Shown here piece after piece: positions 24,628 to 32,164 of a stretch of DNA of 64,000 nt (positions are counted from its first letter, which is position 1; every line of letters starts with the position of its first letter). The translations under genes and the position numbers were made by a program. The stretch comes from JAVSMW01 sp032027005 (lineage in GTDB: Bacteria; Bacillota; Thermincolia; Thermincolales; UBA2595), in the NCBI GenBank assembly GCA_032027005.1, contig JAVSMW010000002.1, positions 215,396 to 279,395 of the forward strand, written 5' to 3'. The notes below the pieces were generated by a model, which was given only the letters and a program-made list of their open reading frames with translations, had not been told where the DNA came from and searched no databases.

Positions 24628-25188
24628 GTGCTGTATTTATTTGATGGCAGGCAACCCAGTATCGGCAAAGATACATATGTCAGTGAGACTGCCATGGTTA
24701 TCGGGGATGTTTATATTGGCGATAATTGCTACATCGGTCACTGGGCTATTTTGCGGGGAGATTATGGCCGGATAGAAATCGGTTCGGGAACTGCCGTGGA
24801 AGAGGGAGTTGTCATGCATGCTCCCCCTGGGAAGACCTGTAAAGTTGGACTTAAGGTTACTATTGGCCATGGGGCCATCATTCATTCACAGGAAATCGGT
24901 GATATGGCTGTGATCGGCATGGGCGCAATCACCAGTATCAGGGCCAAAATTGGTACCTGGGCTATTGTGGCTGAGGGTGCTGTAGTTAAAATGAACCAGG
25001 AAATTCCGGAAAAGGTCGTGGCAGCCGGGAACCCTGCCAAAGTAGTGCGTGAAGTTCAGGAAAGAGATGAAAAGTTTTGGACAGACGGTAAACAGCTATA
25101 CATTGATCTGGCTGCAAAATATTTGAAGGTAGGTATGCCATATAACGGCAAAGAGACCTCTCCCTGTCTGGAAGAGGTTTCTTTTTAA
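24628..25188 (+). CDS. Gamma-carbonic anhydrase / PaaY-type left-handed beta-helix protein
   Basis: A hexapeptide-repeat protein of 186 residues forming a trimeric left-handed beta helix. The zinc-site histidines are visible in VVMHAPP, TIGHGAIIHS, as in gamma-carbonic anhydrases and in PaaY, a thioesterase of phenylacetate catabolism. Repeats such as IGDVYIGDNCYIGHW are clear. GTG 24628 is chosen as start because GGAGG ends eight bases before it; the ATG at 24613 is part of the ribosome site itself. It could hydrate CO2 or hydrolyse stray CoA esters of the neighbouring aromatic pathway; context favours but does not prove the latter. It converges on, and overlaps by four bases, the DUF350 gene. 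Confidence 0.88.
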   Translation: MLYLFDGRQPSIGKDTYVSETAMVIGDVYIGDNCYIGHWAILRGDYGRIEIGSGTAVEEGVVMHAPPGKTCKVGLKVTIGHGAIIHSQEIGDMAVIGMGAITSIRAKIGTWAIVAEGAVVKMNQEIPEKVVAAGNPAKVVREVQERDEKFWTDGKQLYIDLAAKYLKVGMPYNGKETSPCLEEVSF

Positions 25189-25589
25189 TATGTCATACAT
25201 CCGGCGATAACCAGCCCGATGGAAACGAACATTCCCAGGAGAACAATGGCTACAGCTACATTTTCCTGTTCCAGGGCTTTTTCAACGTTAAAATTAGGGG
25301 TCAAAAGCTCGGCCAGGAAGTTAGCGATGACCTGGGTCACTATCCCAATCCCTGCCCAGATGGCCAGATCCAGAGGGGAGACGGAATTAGCAATGGCAGC
25401 ATACAGAATTATAGCTAATCCGACAGTCCGGCCGGCAACTACAATACCTGCAGCTTTATTGTCCTGTCCAATCAATGCAAATTCCCTGGTCTTTGTTGTC
25501 AACACAAATATGACTACTCCCAGAACCATGAGCACTGTACTTAAACCAAAATAAATAAGGTAATTAATTAATAAACTTGTCAGTGACAT
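25185..25589 (-). CDS. DUF350 (YjfL-like) membrane protein
   Basis: A four-helix membrane protein of 134 residues, the usual DUF350 length, with two similar helix pairs (LSTVLMVLGVVIFVL and LDLAIWAGIGIVTQVI regions). ATG 25589 is preceded by AAAGGAGA; the longer frame to 25661 is not supported. It is the last gene of a minus-strand operon with the ATP-grasp enzyme (34-base gap) and a lipoprotein, the arrangement of Escherichia coli yjfL-yjfM-yjfC and relatives. The function is unknown; association with PspA and glutathionylspermidine-synthase-like enzymes suggests envelope stress. Confidence 0.88.
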   Translation of the reverse strand: MSLTSLLINYLIYFGLSTVLMVLGVVIFVLTTKTREFALIGQDNKAAGIVVAGRTVGLAIILYAAIANSVSPLDLAIWAGIGIVTQVIANFLAELLTPNFNVEKALEQENVAVAIVLLGMFVSIGLVIAGCMTY

Positions 25590-25623
25590 GCGATGTTTCT
25601 CCTTTATTTTTTTGTATCTGTGT

Positions 25624-26871
25624 TTATTCCTTAATACCGACCGGAAGGTAGTAGGTGGCATTGTCGGTGATGATATTTCCGGCTCTTAAACCTAAGGCTG
25701 AAGCTTTACCGTTAATCAGGAAACACCCGGTGAGCAGATGGGCCTCTTTTTCGCCTTCGATAGTCCTGATCCTGGACTTGGGCAGTTCCACGAACTTCTG
25801 GCAGACAGGTGCGGAGTCAGTGTAACTGCGGTTTTTGTCTGCATACATGAGAGTTCCGTCGGGGTGATATATCTCAACTGTGTCACCCTCCCTGCCAAAG
25901 CAAGGCTTTTTGACATATGCTGCTCCGTCTTCAATAAACCAATCTTCTTCAAAATAAGTTGGCAGCATATAGTCTTCAATCCATTGATGTTCTTCCGGGG
26001 TAAAGAAGGTTCCTTCTTCATGCAGGCCCCAGATAACTACCTGGACTCCTTTGGTCTGCAGCAGAAAAGCCGATGGGGGATTAATGACAGCCACTTTTCT
26101 TTTCACAATATGGTCCAAAAGGAAGCTGCCGACATTGATACCGGTCTTGCTGTCCTGATCATGGATGAGGTGTTCAATGGGATAAGTCTGCCGGTAGAGT
26201 ATATCTATTTTCCGGTCATTGGCATCATACAGCCCCTTTTCGTCGATCTTTAAACAGTCCAGGGGACAATAAGAGGCATTAACCAAACCGCTTAATTCCA
26301 ACAAATATAAAGCAGTGTACTTGTCTTCCACATGATCGCCATGGGAAGTAAACACTACATAAGGTATTCCGGAACCGCCAATGTTTTTATAGGAATCAAT
26401 AATGGCCGCTCTGACGGCATGAGCCAGCTCTGCTTCTAAACCCTGGTTAGGGTCTTTTACGCTAAACTTCCGGCAGACCAGGCCATTGATGTTAAAGCAC
26501 TCCTTAATGAAAGTAGGCGTATCACTATTGATTTCCAGGACCTTATACCCGGTGGGTGTTCTGGCCAGATCAACCCTGGCAATGACACTTTCCAGATTAA
26601 TGGTTTTCATCCGGATATATCTATAGGTTTCTCCGGGAAAATCCAATTCCCAGAAAACCTTGTCGTCCGCCTGTCGCAGCATAGCGGCAGTCTTGGCAAA
26701 TATCCTGCCAACCCGCTCTGTGGCAAGGCGGATTTCATTAATTTCTTCCTGAGGCAAAAGGTAAATATCCAGTAAAGAGTATTCCATATCATAGAGCTCG
26801 GGCCAGAATTTATCTCTTAAAGGAGCATAAAAATTTTCCCGTCTTTGGGCATGGGCTTGCGGGGAATTCAT
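25624..26871 (-). CDS. Glutathionylspermidine synthase-like ATP-grasp ligase (YjfC/YgiC family)
   Basis: An ATP-grasp amide ligase of 415 residues related to the synthetase half of glutathionylspermidine synthase but without the amidase half. Recognisable segments include FWELDFPGETYRY and VLEINSDTPTF (pre-ATP-grasp), VFTSHGDHVEDKYTALYL, and the ATP-binding KPCFGREGDTVEI. The real substrate of this stand-alone family is not established. Its ATG overlaps the lipoprotein stop (TAATG), implying translational coupling, and DUF350 follows. Confidence 0.9.
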   Translation of the reverse strand: MNSPQAHAQRRENFYAPLRDKFWPELYDMEYSLLDIYLLPQEEINEIRLATERVGRIFAKTAAMLRQADDKVFWELDFPGETYRYIRMKTINLESVIARVDLARTPTGYKVLEINSDTPTFIKECFNINGLVCRKFSVKDPNQGLEAELAHAVRAAIIDSYKNIGGSGIPYVVFTSHGDHVEDKYTALYLLELSGLVNASYCPLDCLKIDEKGLYDANDRKIDILYRQTYPIEHLIHDQDSKTGINVGSFLLDHIVKRKVAVINPPSAFLLQTKGVQVVIWGLHEEGTFFTPEEHQWIEDYMLPTYFEEDWFIEDGAAYVKKPCFGREGDTVEIYHPDGTLMYADKNRSYTDSAPVCQKFVELPKSRIRTIEGEKEAHLLTGCFLINGKASALGLRAGNIITDNATYYLPVGIKE

Positions 26872-27206
26872 TAACCGCCGAAACCTCCTCCCCTGGTTCC
26901 TGAACCAAATCCACCGAGCTTGGAAGAACTGCTCGATTTATTAGAAAAACTCTGATAGCCCGGAGTTGATCTGATCGAGGTTTTGTGCAGTCTTCCGCCG
27001 TAAAAGAATAAGGGGGCTCCTCCTCCGGGGGGATCATATTCCCACTCGCCATCATCTTCATCCCAAACCCAATACCTGTCATCATAGCCTTCGATATGCG
27101 GCGGTGGTGACGGTGGAGTCTGATAAGCAGCCTGGTCCGCACATCCGGCCAAATTACCGGTCAGAAATGCGGTGAGCAGGAGTGATATCAGCCTGTGTGT
27201 TCTCAA
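26871..27206 (-). CDS. Small glycine/serine-rich lipoprotein
   Basis: The 111-residue product starts with a signal peptide ending in a lipobox (LAGC, cysteine at about 21), so it should be anchored on the outer face of the membrane. The mature part has an acidic aromatic stretch (RYWVWDEDDGEWEY), a PPGGG turn and a low-complexity Ser/Gly tail (KSSSSSKLGGFGSG). The start is TTG at 27206 with GGAGG seven bases upstream. It is the first gene of the operon with the ATP-grasp enzyme and DUF350; the position matches lipoprotein YjfM-type genes, but sequence similarity to that family was not evident. Confidence 0.78.
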   Translation of the reverse strand: MRTHRLISLLLTAFLTGNLAGCADQAAYQTPPSPPPHIEGYDDRYWVWDEDDGEWEYDPPGGGAPLFFYGGRLHKTSIRSTPGYQSFSNKSSSSSKLGGFGSGTRGGGFGG

Positions 27207-27351
27207 AGGGCGACCTCCTAGATAAAAATTACTTCAATTTTAAATAGTTCTCTAAGAAACAACGTTCTTCCTGCCGGGACTCTGTGACAACTTAAGGTAA
27301 CACTTGTTGTTTGTATAACTCTTCTGAGTTAAAATGAGTTGCACTTAAAAT

Positions 27352-27402
27352 AAAGGAGTGTCGCATTAACTATTTTTTAGTAGAAAGCGACCTCCTTTTT
27401 TC
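27352..27402 (-). terminator. Hairpin terminator between the lipoprotein operon and MFS gene
   Basis: AAAGGAG-TG-TCGC pairs with GCGA-C-CTCCTTT around a 22-base loop. T-rich tails on both strands make it usable for the minus-strand MFS gene that ends at 27416. The rest of the 27207-27415 spacer carries the operon promoter region, with no element I can name. Confidence 0.65.
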
Positions 27403-27415
27403 ATTTTTCAATCTA

Positions 27416-28708
27416 TTATTTACTGGCAGAGATGCCGATGGCCCGGCGTATATTCATAACTAAACCTGATGCCACCATACAAAAAACACCTGCGGTAATA
27501 AATGCAGCGGTGTAACTGCCCAGCCAGCCGTGCATTACGCCCCCGGCGACGGCAGCTAAGGCAGATCCTAACTGGTGAAATACAAAAATCCACCCATATA
27601 CAATGCCGCCATGGGAGCCAAAAATTTCAGTTGTCAGCCTGACAGTTGGCGGTACTGTGGCAAGCCAGTCCAGGCCAAAGAAAAGGATAAACAGGCCGAA
27701 ACTAAAATACCCGGAGCCTAAGACATGAGGTAAGAAGACCAGAGAAAGCCCTCTCAATGCGTAATACCAAAATAACAGCCAGCGGTTATCGTACCGGTCG
27801 GTGAGCCAACCGGAAGCAGTTGTGCCAATAATGTTTACAACCCCCATCAGGGCCAGCAGACTGGCAGCGGTAACTTCACTGATCCCTTTTTCCATAGAAG
27901 CCGGGATAAAATGTGTGCTAATCAGACCATTGGTGGTTGCTCCGCAAACAAAAAAGCTGCCGGACATCAGCCAAAACTCTTTAACTTTAACCGCTTTTTT
28001 CAGACCATCAAAGGCTGCCTTGAAAGGGTTACCAGCCGGCCCGATCTCAATCTGAGCCGATGCTCCATATAGAAACAGCCCTACATCGGAAGGCTTATCC
28101 CGCATCAAGAAAAAAACTAAAACAGTGATTGTCACTGTAGAGGCTGTGGTAATCCAGACAGCCAGCTGCCAGCCGTTGGTTTCTACGGCCTTGGCCAGCA
28201 CAGGCAAGAAAATAAGCTGGCCGGCAGCCATGCTTGCTGTGAGGAGGCCGACAACCAGCCCCTTCCGCTCTTTAAACCATTTGTTAACCACAGCCGCACC
28301 CAGTATTGATGAGATACAGCCTGTTCCCGCACCGACCATGAGCCCCCATGTTAAGATTAACTGCCAGGGGGCCTTCATCCCGGTCGAAAAACCTGTTGCT
28401 GCGGCAAGCAGCCCTAAAGATATCAGCATCACCCGGCGTGCTCCGTAACGCTCTATCAATGCTGCGGCAAAAGGGGCAAACAGGCCGTATAACAGCAAAT
28501 TTATCGCCACAGCAAAGGTTATTTGCGTCCGGTCCCAGCTGAAGTATTCTTCAAGGGGGACAATTAATACTCCGGGTGTTGAACGGATGCCGGCTGATAC
28601 CAGGATGGTGAGGAAGGTCACAGCGGCAACGACCCAAGCGTAATGAAAAGGATACTGCTTTTTAGTTAGGTGGGACGATTCACTGCTATTTCTATTTGAT
28701 CCCTGCAA
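27416..28708 (-). CDS. MFS transporter, monocarboxylate/oxalate-formate-antiporter-like
   Basis: A 12-helix major facilitator of about 430 residues. The first helix region (FHYAWVVAAVTFLTILVSAG) and the GVLIVPLEEYFSWDRTQI segment are typical of the OxlT/MCT-like MFS group; loop 2-3 reads ALIERYGARRVML. A longer frame to 28780 exists, but an excellent promoter (TTGACA-17-TATTAT) lies inside it, so TTG 28708 with GGGGGG seven bases upstream is preferred. The substrate is unknown. It separates two blocks (lipoprotein/ATP-grasp/DUF350 and pspA/NfeD/flotillin) that may form one functional module. Confidence 0.85.
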   Translation of the reverse strand: MQGSNRNSSESSHLTKKQYPFHYAWVVAAVTFLTILVSAGIRSTPGVLIVPLEEYFSWDRTQITFAVAINLLLYGLFAPFAAALIERYGARRVMLISLGLLAAATGFSTGMKAPWQLILTWGLMVGAGTGCISSILGAAVVNKWFKERKGLVVGLLTASMAAGQLIFLPVLAKAVETNGWQLAVWITTASTVTITVLVFFLMRDKPSDVGLFLYGASAQIEIGPAGNPFKAAFDGLKKAVKVKEFWLMSGSFFVCGATTNGLISTHFIPASMEKGISEVTAASLLALMGVVNIIGTTASGWLTDRYDNRWLLFWYYALRGLSLVFLPHVLGSGYFSFGLFILFFGLDWLATVPPTVRLTTEIFGSHGGIVYGWIFVFHQLGSALAAVAGGVMHGWLGSYTAAFITAGVFCMVASGLVMNIRRAIGISASK

Positions 28709-28751
28709 ATTATAACCCCCCAAAATGTTGTAGTGAGACTGCTTGCTAGTA

Positions 28752-28780
28752 ATAATACATCTGGTGCCATATTCTGTCAA
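28752..28780 (-). promoter_or_regulatory. sigmaA promoter for the minus-strand MFS gene
   Basis: Read on the minus strand: TTGACA (28780-28775), exactly 17 bases, then TATTAT (28757-28752). It places transcription start near 28745. Confidence 0.75.
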
Positions 28781-28843
28781 TCAGATTAAGTGAAGCACCT
28801 GCCCATTATCAAGAAAATATTGTCCTATATAAAAAATGATGCG

Positions 28844-28886
28844 AAAAACCAGGAAGTAATTAACAGCTCCCTGGTTTTTCTGTTTT
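28844..28886 (+). terminator. Hairpin with T-run upstream of pspA
   Basis: AAAAACCAGG (28844-28853) pairs with CCTGGTTTTT (28869-28878), then CTGTTTTT. It lies between divergent genes, 80 bases before pspA, so it either insulates pspA from upstream transcription or acts as an attenuator of a pspA leader. Confidence 0.65.
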
Positions 28887-28964
28887 TAATTATAGTATTT
28901 TTTGTTTATAGGAGGCATAAGTAATCCAGCCTTTGTGTAGTTATTTATCAAAGGAGTGAGATAA

Positions 28965-29630
28965 ATGGGTTTGTTCAAACGAATCAGTGACAACATCCGG
29001 GCCAACCTTAATTCTTTGCTGGATAAAGCAGAAGATCCGGTAATTATGTTAGACCAGTATTTAAGAGACATGGAAGAAGATATCACAGAGGCAGAAGGTG
29101 CGGTCGCCAAGCAATTGGCTCTCGTCCGCAAATTTCAGGTCCAGTTAAAAGAGTCCAGCGACATGGTGGCTAAAAGGGAAGCCCAGGCCTTAGAAGCTCT
29201 GGCCAAGCAGAGAGAGGATCTGGCCAGAAAAGACCTGGAAGATAAGAGGGTACATAAGGTAAAAGCTGACGATTACCAGGAGCAATACGAAAATAGTAAC
29301 AAATTAGCGGAAGCATTGAAAAGGCAGCTAAGGGAAATGAAGGATGAGTATGACAAGCTGAAGGCTAAACGGGATGCTCTGGTTGCCAGGGCACAGGCGG
29401 CGAAAGCCCGCAAGGATATTCATAGCATTATGGGAGGCCTGAGCAGGAACAGTGCCAGACGGGGATTTGAAAAAATGGAGGAGAAAGTTCTCCAAATGGA
29501 AGCTGAAGCAGATATTGCAGATGATCTGAAGGGAACCAAGCAGGATCTGGATGCGGAACTATCGGCACTCAGTAATGACGAAATCGAGGCAGAGCTGGCA
29601 GAACTCAGAAACAAGCTGGGTGAAGAATAA
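28965..29630 (+). CDS. pspA: PspA/IM30/Vipp1 family membrane-stress protein
   Basis: A coiled-coil peripheral membrane protein that oligomerises on damaged membranes (ESCRT-III superfamily). The 221 residues are almost entirely helical. The N-terminal amphipathic helix MGLFKRISDNIRANLNSLLD and the EDPVIMLDQYLRDME segment are diagnostic. AAAGGAG precedes the ATG. The NfeD-like and flotillin genes follow on the same strand, forming the envelope module common in Firmicutes and proteobacteria (compare yjfJ and yqiJK). A hairpin terminator sits upstream. Confidence 0.96.
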   Translation: MGLFKRISDNIRANLNSLLDKAEDPVIMLDQYLRDMEEDITEAEGAVAKQLALVRKFQVQLKESSDMVAKREAQALEALAKQREDLARKDLEDKRVHKVKADDYQEQYENSNKLAEALKRQLREMKDEYDKLKAKRDALVARAQAAKARKDIHSIMGGLSRNSARRGFEKMEEKVLQMEAEADIADDLKGTKQDLDAELSALSNDEIEAELAELRNKLGEE

Positions 29631-29686
29631 CCAACTGCTATTGCCCCTAATTGGAAAAGAAGCGGGCGTTACAGGGGGGAGTCGGG

Positions 29687-30190
29687 ATGGTCGAGGTATA
29701 TTGGGCTTGTTTTATTGGCGGAGCCCTGTTTGCTATAGTGACAATTATTTTTGGAGACCTCTTGGGCCATATGTTCGACGGGATGTTTGACGGAATCTTT
29801 CACGCCGTAAGCGGCCACCATCTGGACATCTTCTCCCCGATGGTAACAGTAGGCGGAATAACTATTTTTGGCGGAGCCGGCATCATGCTCACAAAATACA
29901 CCCCCTTTCAGACTGTGGCGGTTATTCTGCTTTCCTTATTTATTGCCTTTATAGTATCGGTGCTTGTATATTTCGTGTATGTAAGACCGATGAAAAATGC
30001 GGAAAACTCCATTGGCTTTTCCCTGGCGGACCTGGAAGGAAAGCTTGGGGAAGTAATCTTGCGAATTGGGGCAGGTAACACCAACCAGATAGCCGGCAGC
30101 TATGATAATACTGAAATTTCAGCAGGCACAAAAGTTGTGGTTGGAGCGGTCAGAGATAGAATTCTGTATGTGTTTAAGTATGAGGAATAA
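29687..30190 (+). CDS. NfeD-like/YuaF-type membrane protein
   Basis: Partner protein of flotillins. The 167 residues contain three membrane segments (about 5-25, 52-75 and 80-100) and a C-terminal OB-fold domain (about 115-167, LEGKLGEVILRIGAGN ... AGTKVVVGAVRD), as in Bacillus YuaF and E. coli YqiJ. The start at 29687 follows GGGGGGAG by five bases; an earlier frame start at 29651 lacks a site. It sits between pspA (56-base gap) and the flotillin gene (221-base gap). Confidence 0.87.
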   Translation: MVEVYWACFIGGALFAIVTIIFGDLLGHMFDGMFDGIFHAVSGHHLDIFSPMVTVGGITIFGGAGIMLTKYTPFQTVAVILLSLFIAFIVSVLVYFVYVRPMKNAENSIGFSLADLEGKLGEVILRIGAGNTNQIAGSYDNTEISAGTKVVVGAVRDRILYVFKYEE

Positions 30191-30411
30191 CTAAAGGCTC
30201 ATCCGCGACTTCGCTTTGCGGAGACTTCGGTAAGACTCCTCACGGCTCCGGCGCCAGGAAAATCTTCCGCAACACCTTACCTGATTCCCGAACATTTCCA
30301 AGAGCCTAGCATGAAGAACTGGAGAAAAACAAAGAAGTCCAAGGTGTGAAGCCTTGAACATTAAGAATCTCGAATTTCCGAGAGATTACCACTATTAAAA
30401 GGAGGAAAAAT

Positions 30412-31893
30412 GTGATGGGGCTATTATCTGGTATACTGTTAATCCCCTTTATCAGTGTAGTCGTAATAGTTGTTTTGGGGCTGGCCTTTTGGGCCAGGTA
30501 TAAAACTGTCGGGCCTGATGAGGCCATGTTGGTGACCGGGTCTTTCCTGGGGAGCAGGAGTGTTTTTACTGATGAGTCAGGACGCAAAATAAAAATTGTC
30601 CGCGGCGGGGGAGCATTTATTCTGCCGGTTTTTCAACAAGCGGAGTTTCTTTCACTCTTGTCTCATAAACTGGATGTTTCCACCCCTGAGGTATACACTG
30701 AACAAGGGGTCCCGGTTTTGGCTGACGGAGTGGCGATTATTAAGGTAGGGAGTCCTGTGGAAGATGTGGCAACTGCCGCAGAGCAGTTTTTGGGCAAGCC
30801 AACGGAAGCACTAAAAGCGGAAGCCCAGGAGGTTTTAGAAGGTCATCTGCGTTCTATACTCGGCACTATGACTGTAGAAGAAGTATACCGCAACAGAGAC
30901 AAATTTGCCCAGGAAGTGCAAGGGGTTGCCGCCAGAGACCTTAAGAAAATGGGCCTGCAAATTGTATCTTTTACAATAAAGGACGTCAGGGATAAGCAGG
31001 GATACCTGGATGCCCTGGGGAAACCGCGCATTGCCACTGTCAAACGGGACGCTGAAATTGCCGAAGCCGAAGCTATCAGAGATGCCCGGATTAGAAAGGC
31101 CCTGGCTGAAGAAGAAGGGCAAAAGGCTGAATTGCTAAGAGACACCAATGTGGCTGAAGCTGAAAAGGAAAGAGAACTTAAAGTAGCAGCCTTCAAGAAG
31201 GAACAGGACACAGCAAAGGCTGAGGCTGACCAAGCCTATAAGATTCAGGAAGCCAGGTCCCAGCAGACAGTCACAGAGGAACAGATGAAAGTTGAAATTG
31301 TGCGGAAAGAACGGGAGATTGACTTACAGGAAAAAGAAATCTTGCGCCGGCAAAAACAATATGATGCTGAGGTTAAGAAAAAAGCCGATGCCGACCGGTA
31401 TTCTGTGGAGCAGGCGGCTGAGGCCGATAAAGCCAGAAGAATGCGGGAAGCTGATGCCATTCAATACCGAATTGAAGCTGAAGCAAAGGCTAATGCTGAA
31501 CAGAAACGCTTGGAAGGGATGGCTGTGGCTGACGCCGAAAAGGCCAAAGGGACGGCAGAAGCCGAGGTAATACGTTTACAGGGCTTAGCCCAGGCAGAGG
31601 CCAAGGAAAAACTGGCGCAAGCCTTTGAGAAGTTCGGAGAAGCGGCCATTTTGGACATTATTGTGAAGATGCTGCCTGAACTGGCTGGGAAGATTTCAGA
31701 ACCGCTTAAGTCCATTGATAAATTGACGGTTGTTGATACCGGAAACGGAGATGGCGCGGCCCGCCTGAGTAATTATGTAACATCTTTGATGGCGACTACC
31801 CCGGAAATGCTGAAGAATGTTTCAGGCATTGACCTGGGCCAATTAGTTAAAGATATGACTAAAAATACAAATAAAAATTCCGCTTCTTCCTAA
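30412..31893 (+). CDS. floT: Flotillin-like SPFH/Band 7 protein (FloT/YuaG/YqiK)
   Basis: A membrane scaffold of ordered lipid microdomains. An N-terminal hydrophobic hairpin/anchor (LLSGILLIPFISVVVIVVLGLAFWA) is followed by the SPFH domain (about 30-190) and a long Ala/Glu/Lys-rich flotillin coiled coil (about 200-400) with repeated EAEAI/AEA patterns. The C-terminal segment (EAAILDIIVKMLPELAGKISEPL) is typical. The length of 493 residues matches YuaG. AAAGGAGG lies 6-9 bases before the adjacent GTG and ATG codons, and either can initiate. The 221-base spacer before it holds GC-rich inverted sequences (GCGACTTCGC, CGGCTCCGGCGCC) but no gene. Confidence 0.95.
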   Translation: MMGLLSGILLIPFISVVVIVVLGLAFWARYKTVGPDEAMLVTGSFLGSRSVFTDESGRKIKIVRGGGAFILPVFQQAEFLSLLSHKLDVSTPEVYTEQGVPVLADGVAIIKVGSPVEDVATAAEQFLGKPTEALKAEAQEVLEGHLRSILGTMTVEEVYRNRDKFAQEVQGVAARDLKKMGLQIVSFTIKDVRDKQGYLDALGKPRIATVKRDAEIAEAEAIRDARIRKALAEEEGQKAELLRDTNVAEAEKERELKVAAFKKEQDTAKAEADQAYKIQEARSQQTVTEEQMKVEIVRKEREIDLQEKEILRRQKQYDAEVKKKADADRYSVEQAAEADKARRMREADAIQYRIEAEAKANAEQKRLEGMAVADAEKAKGTAEAEVIRLQGLAQAEAKEKLAQAFEKFGEAAILDIIVKMLPELAGKISEPLKSIDKLTVVDTGNGDGAARLSNYVTSLMATTPEMLKNVSGIDLGQLVKDMTKNTNKNSASS

Positions 31894-31898
31894 AATCG

Positions 31899-31930
31899 GC
31901 CCAGTGGACTCGGTCCCTGGGCTTTTTTCT
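31899..31930 (+). terminator. Terminator after the flotillin gene
   Basis: GCCCAG (31899-31904) and CTGGGC form the stem, and T6 follows. Confidence 0.75.
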
Positions 31931-32057
31931 CTTTATCCGACGGAAGACTCCGACTTCTATAAGTGGGAGTGGTTCCCCGTGTTTTGCTTCGGTGGGGGTA
32001 GACTCCCCCACCGAAGCCTCGATGTTCAACTTCAGTTGGACGAGTTCACTTCAGGAG
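31931..32057 (+). repeat. Dispersed repeat, divergent copy F with perfect 13-bp hairpin
   Basis: TTTATCCGACGGAAGACTCC and GTTCAACTTCAG recall the ends of copy C, while the centre differs. It contains a hairpin ACTCC-g-ACTT / AAGT-g-GGAGT (31947-31970) and a perfect 13-bp stem GCTTCGGTGGGGG / CCCCCACCGAAGC (31986-31998 and 32005-32017). Confidence 0.6.
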
Positions 32058-32164
32058 CAACCAATGAAACTTGAAAAAAATCAAGGAATTAGAAAAATTC
32101 TGTAGAAACAATATCAATATTTCCATATTGAGTTTGCAAATGCAGTGGAAATATACAGATCGAG

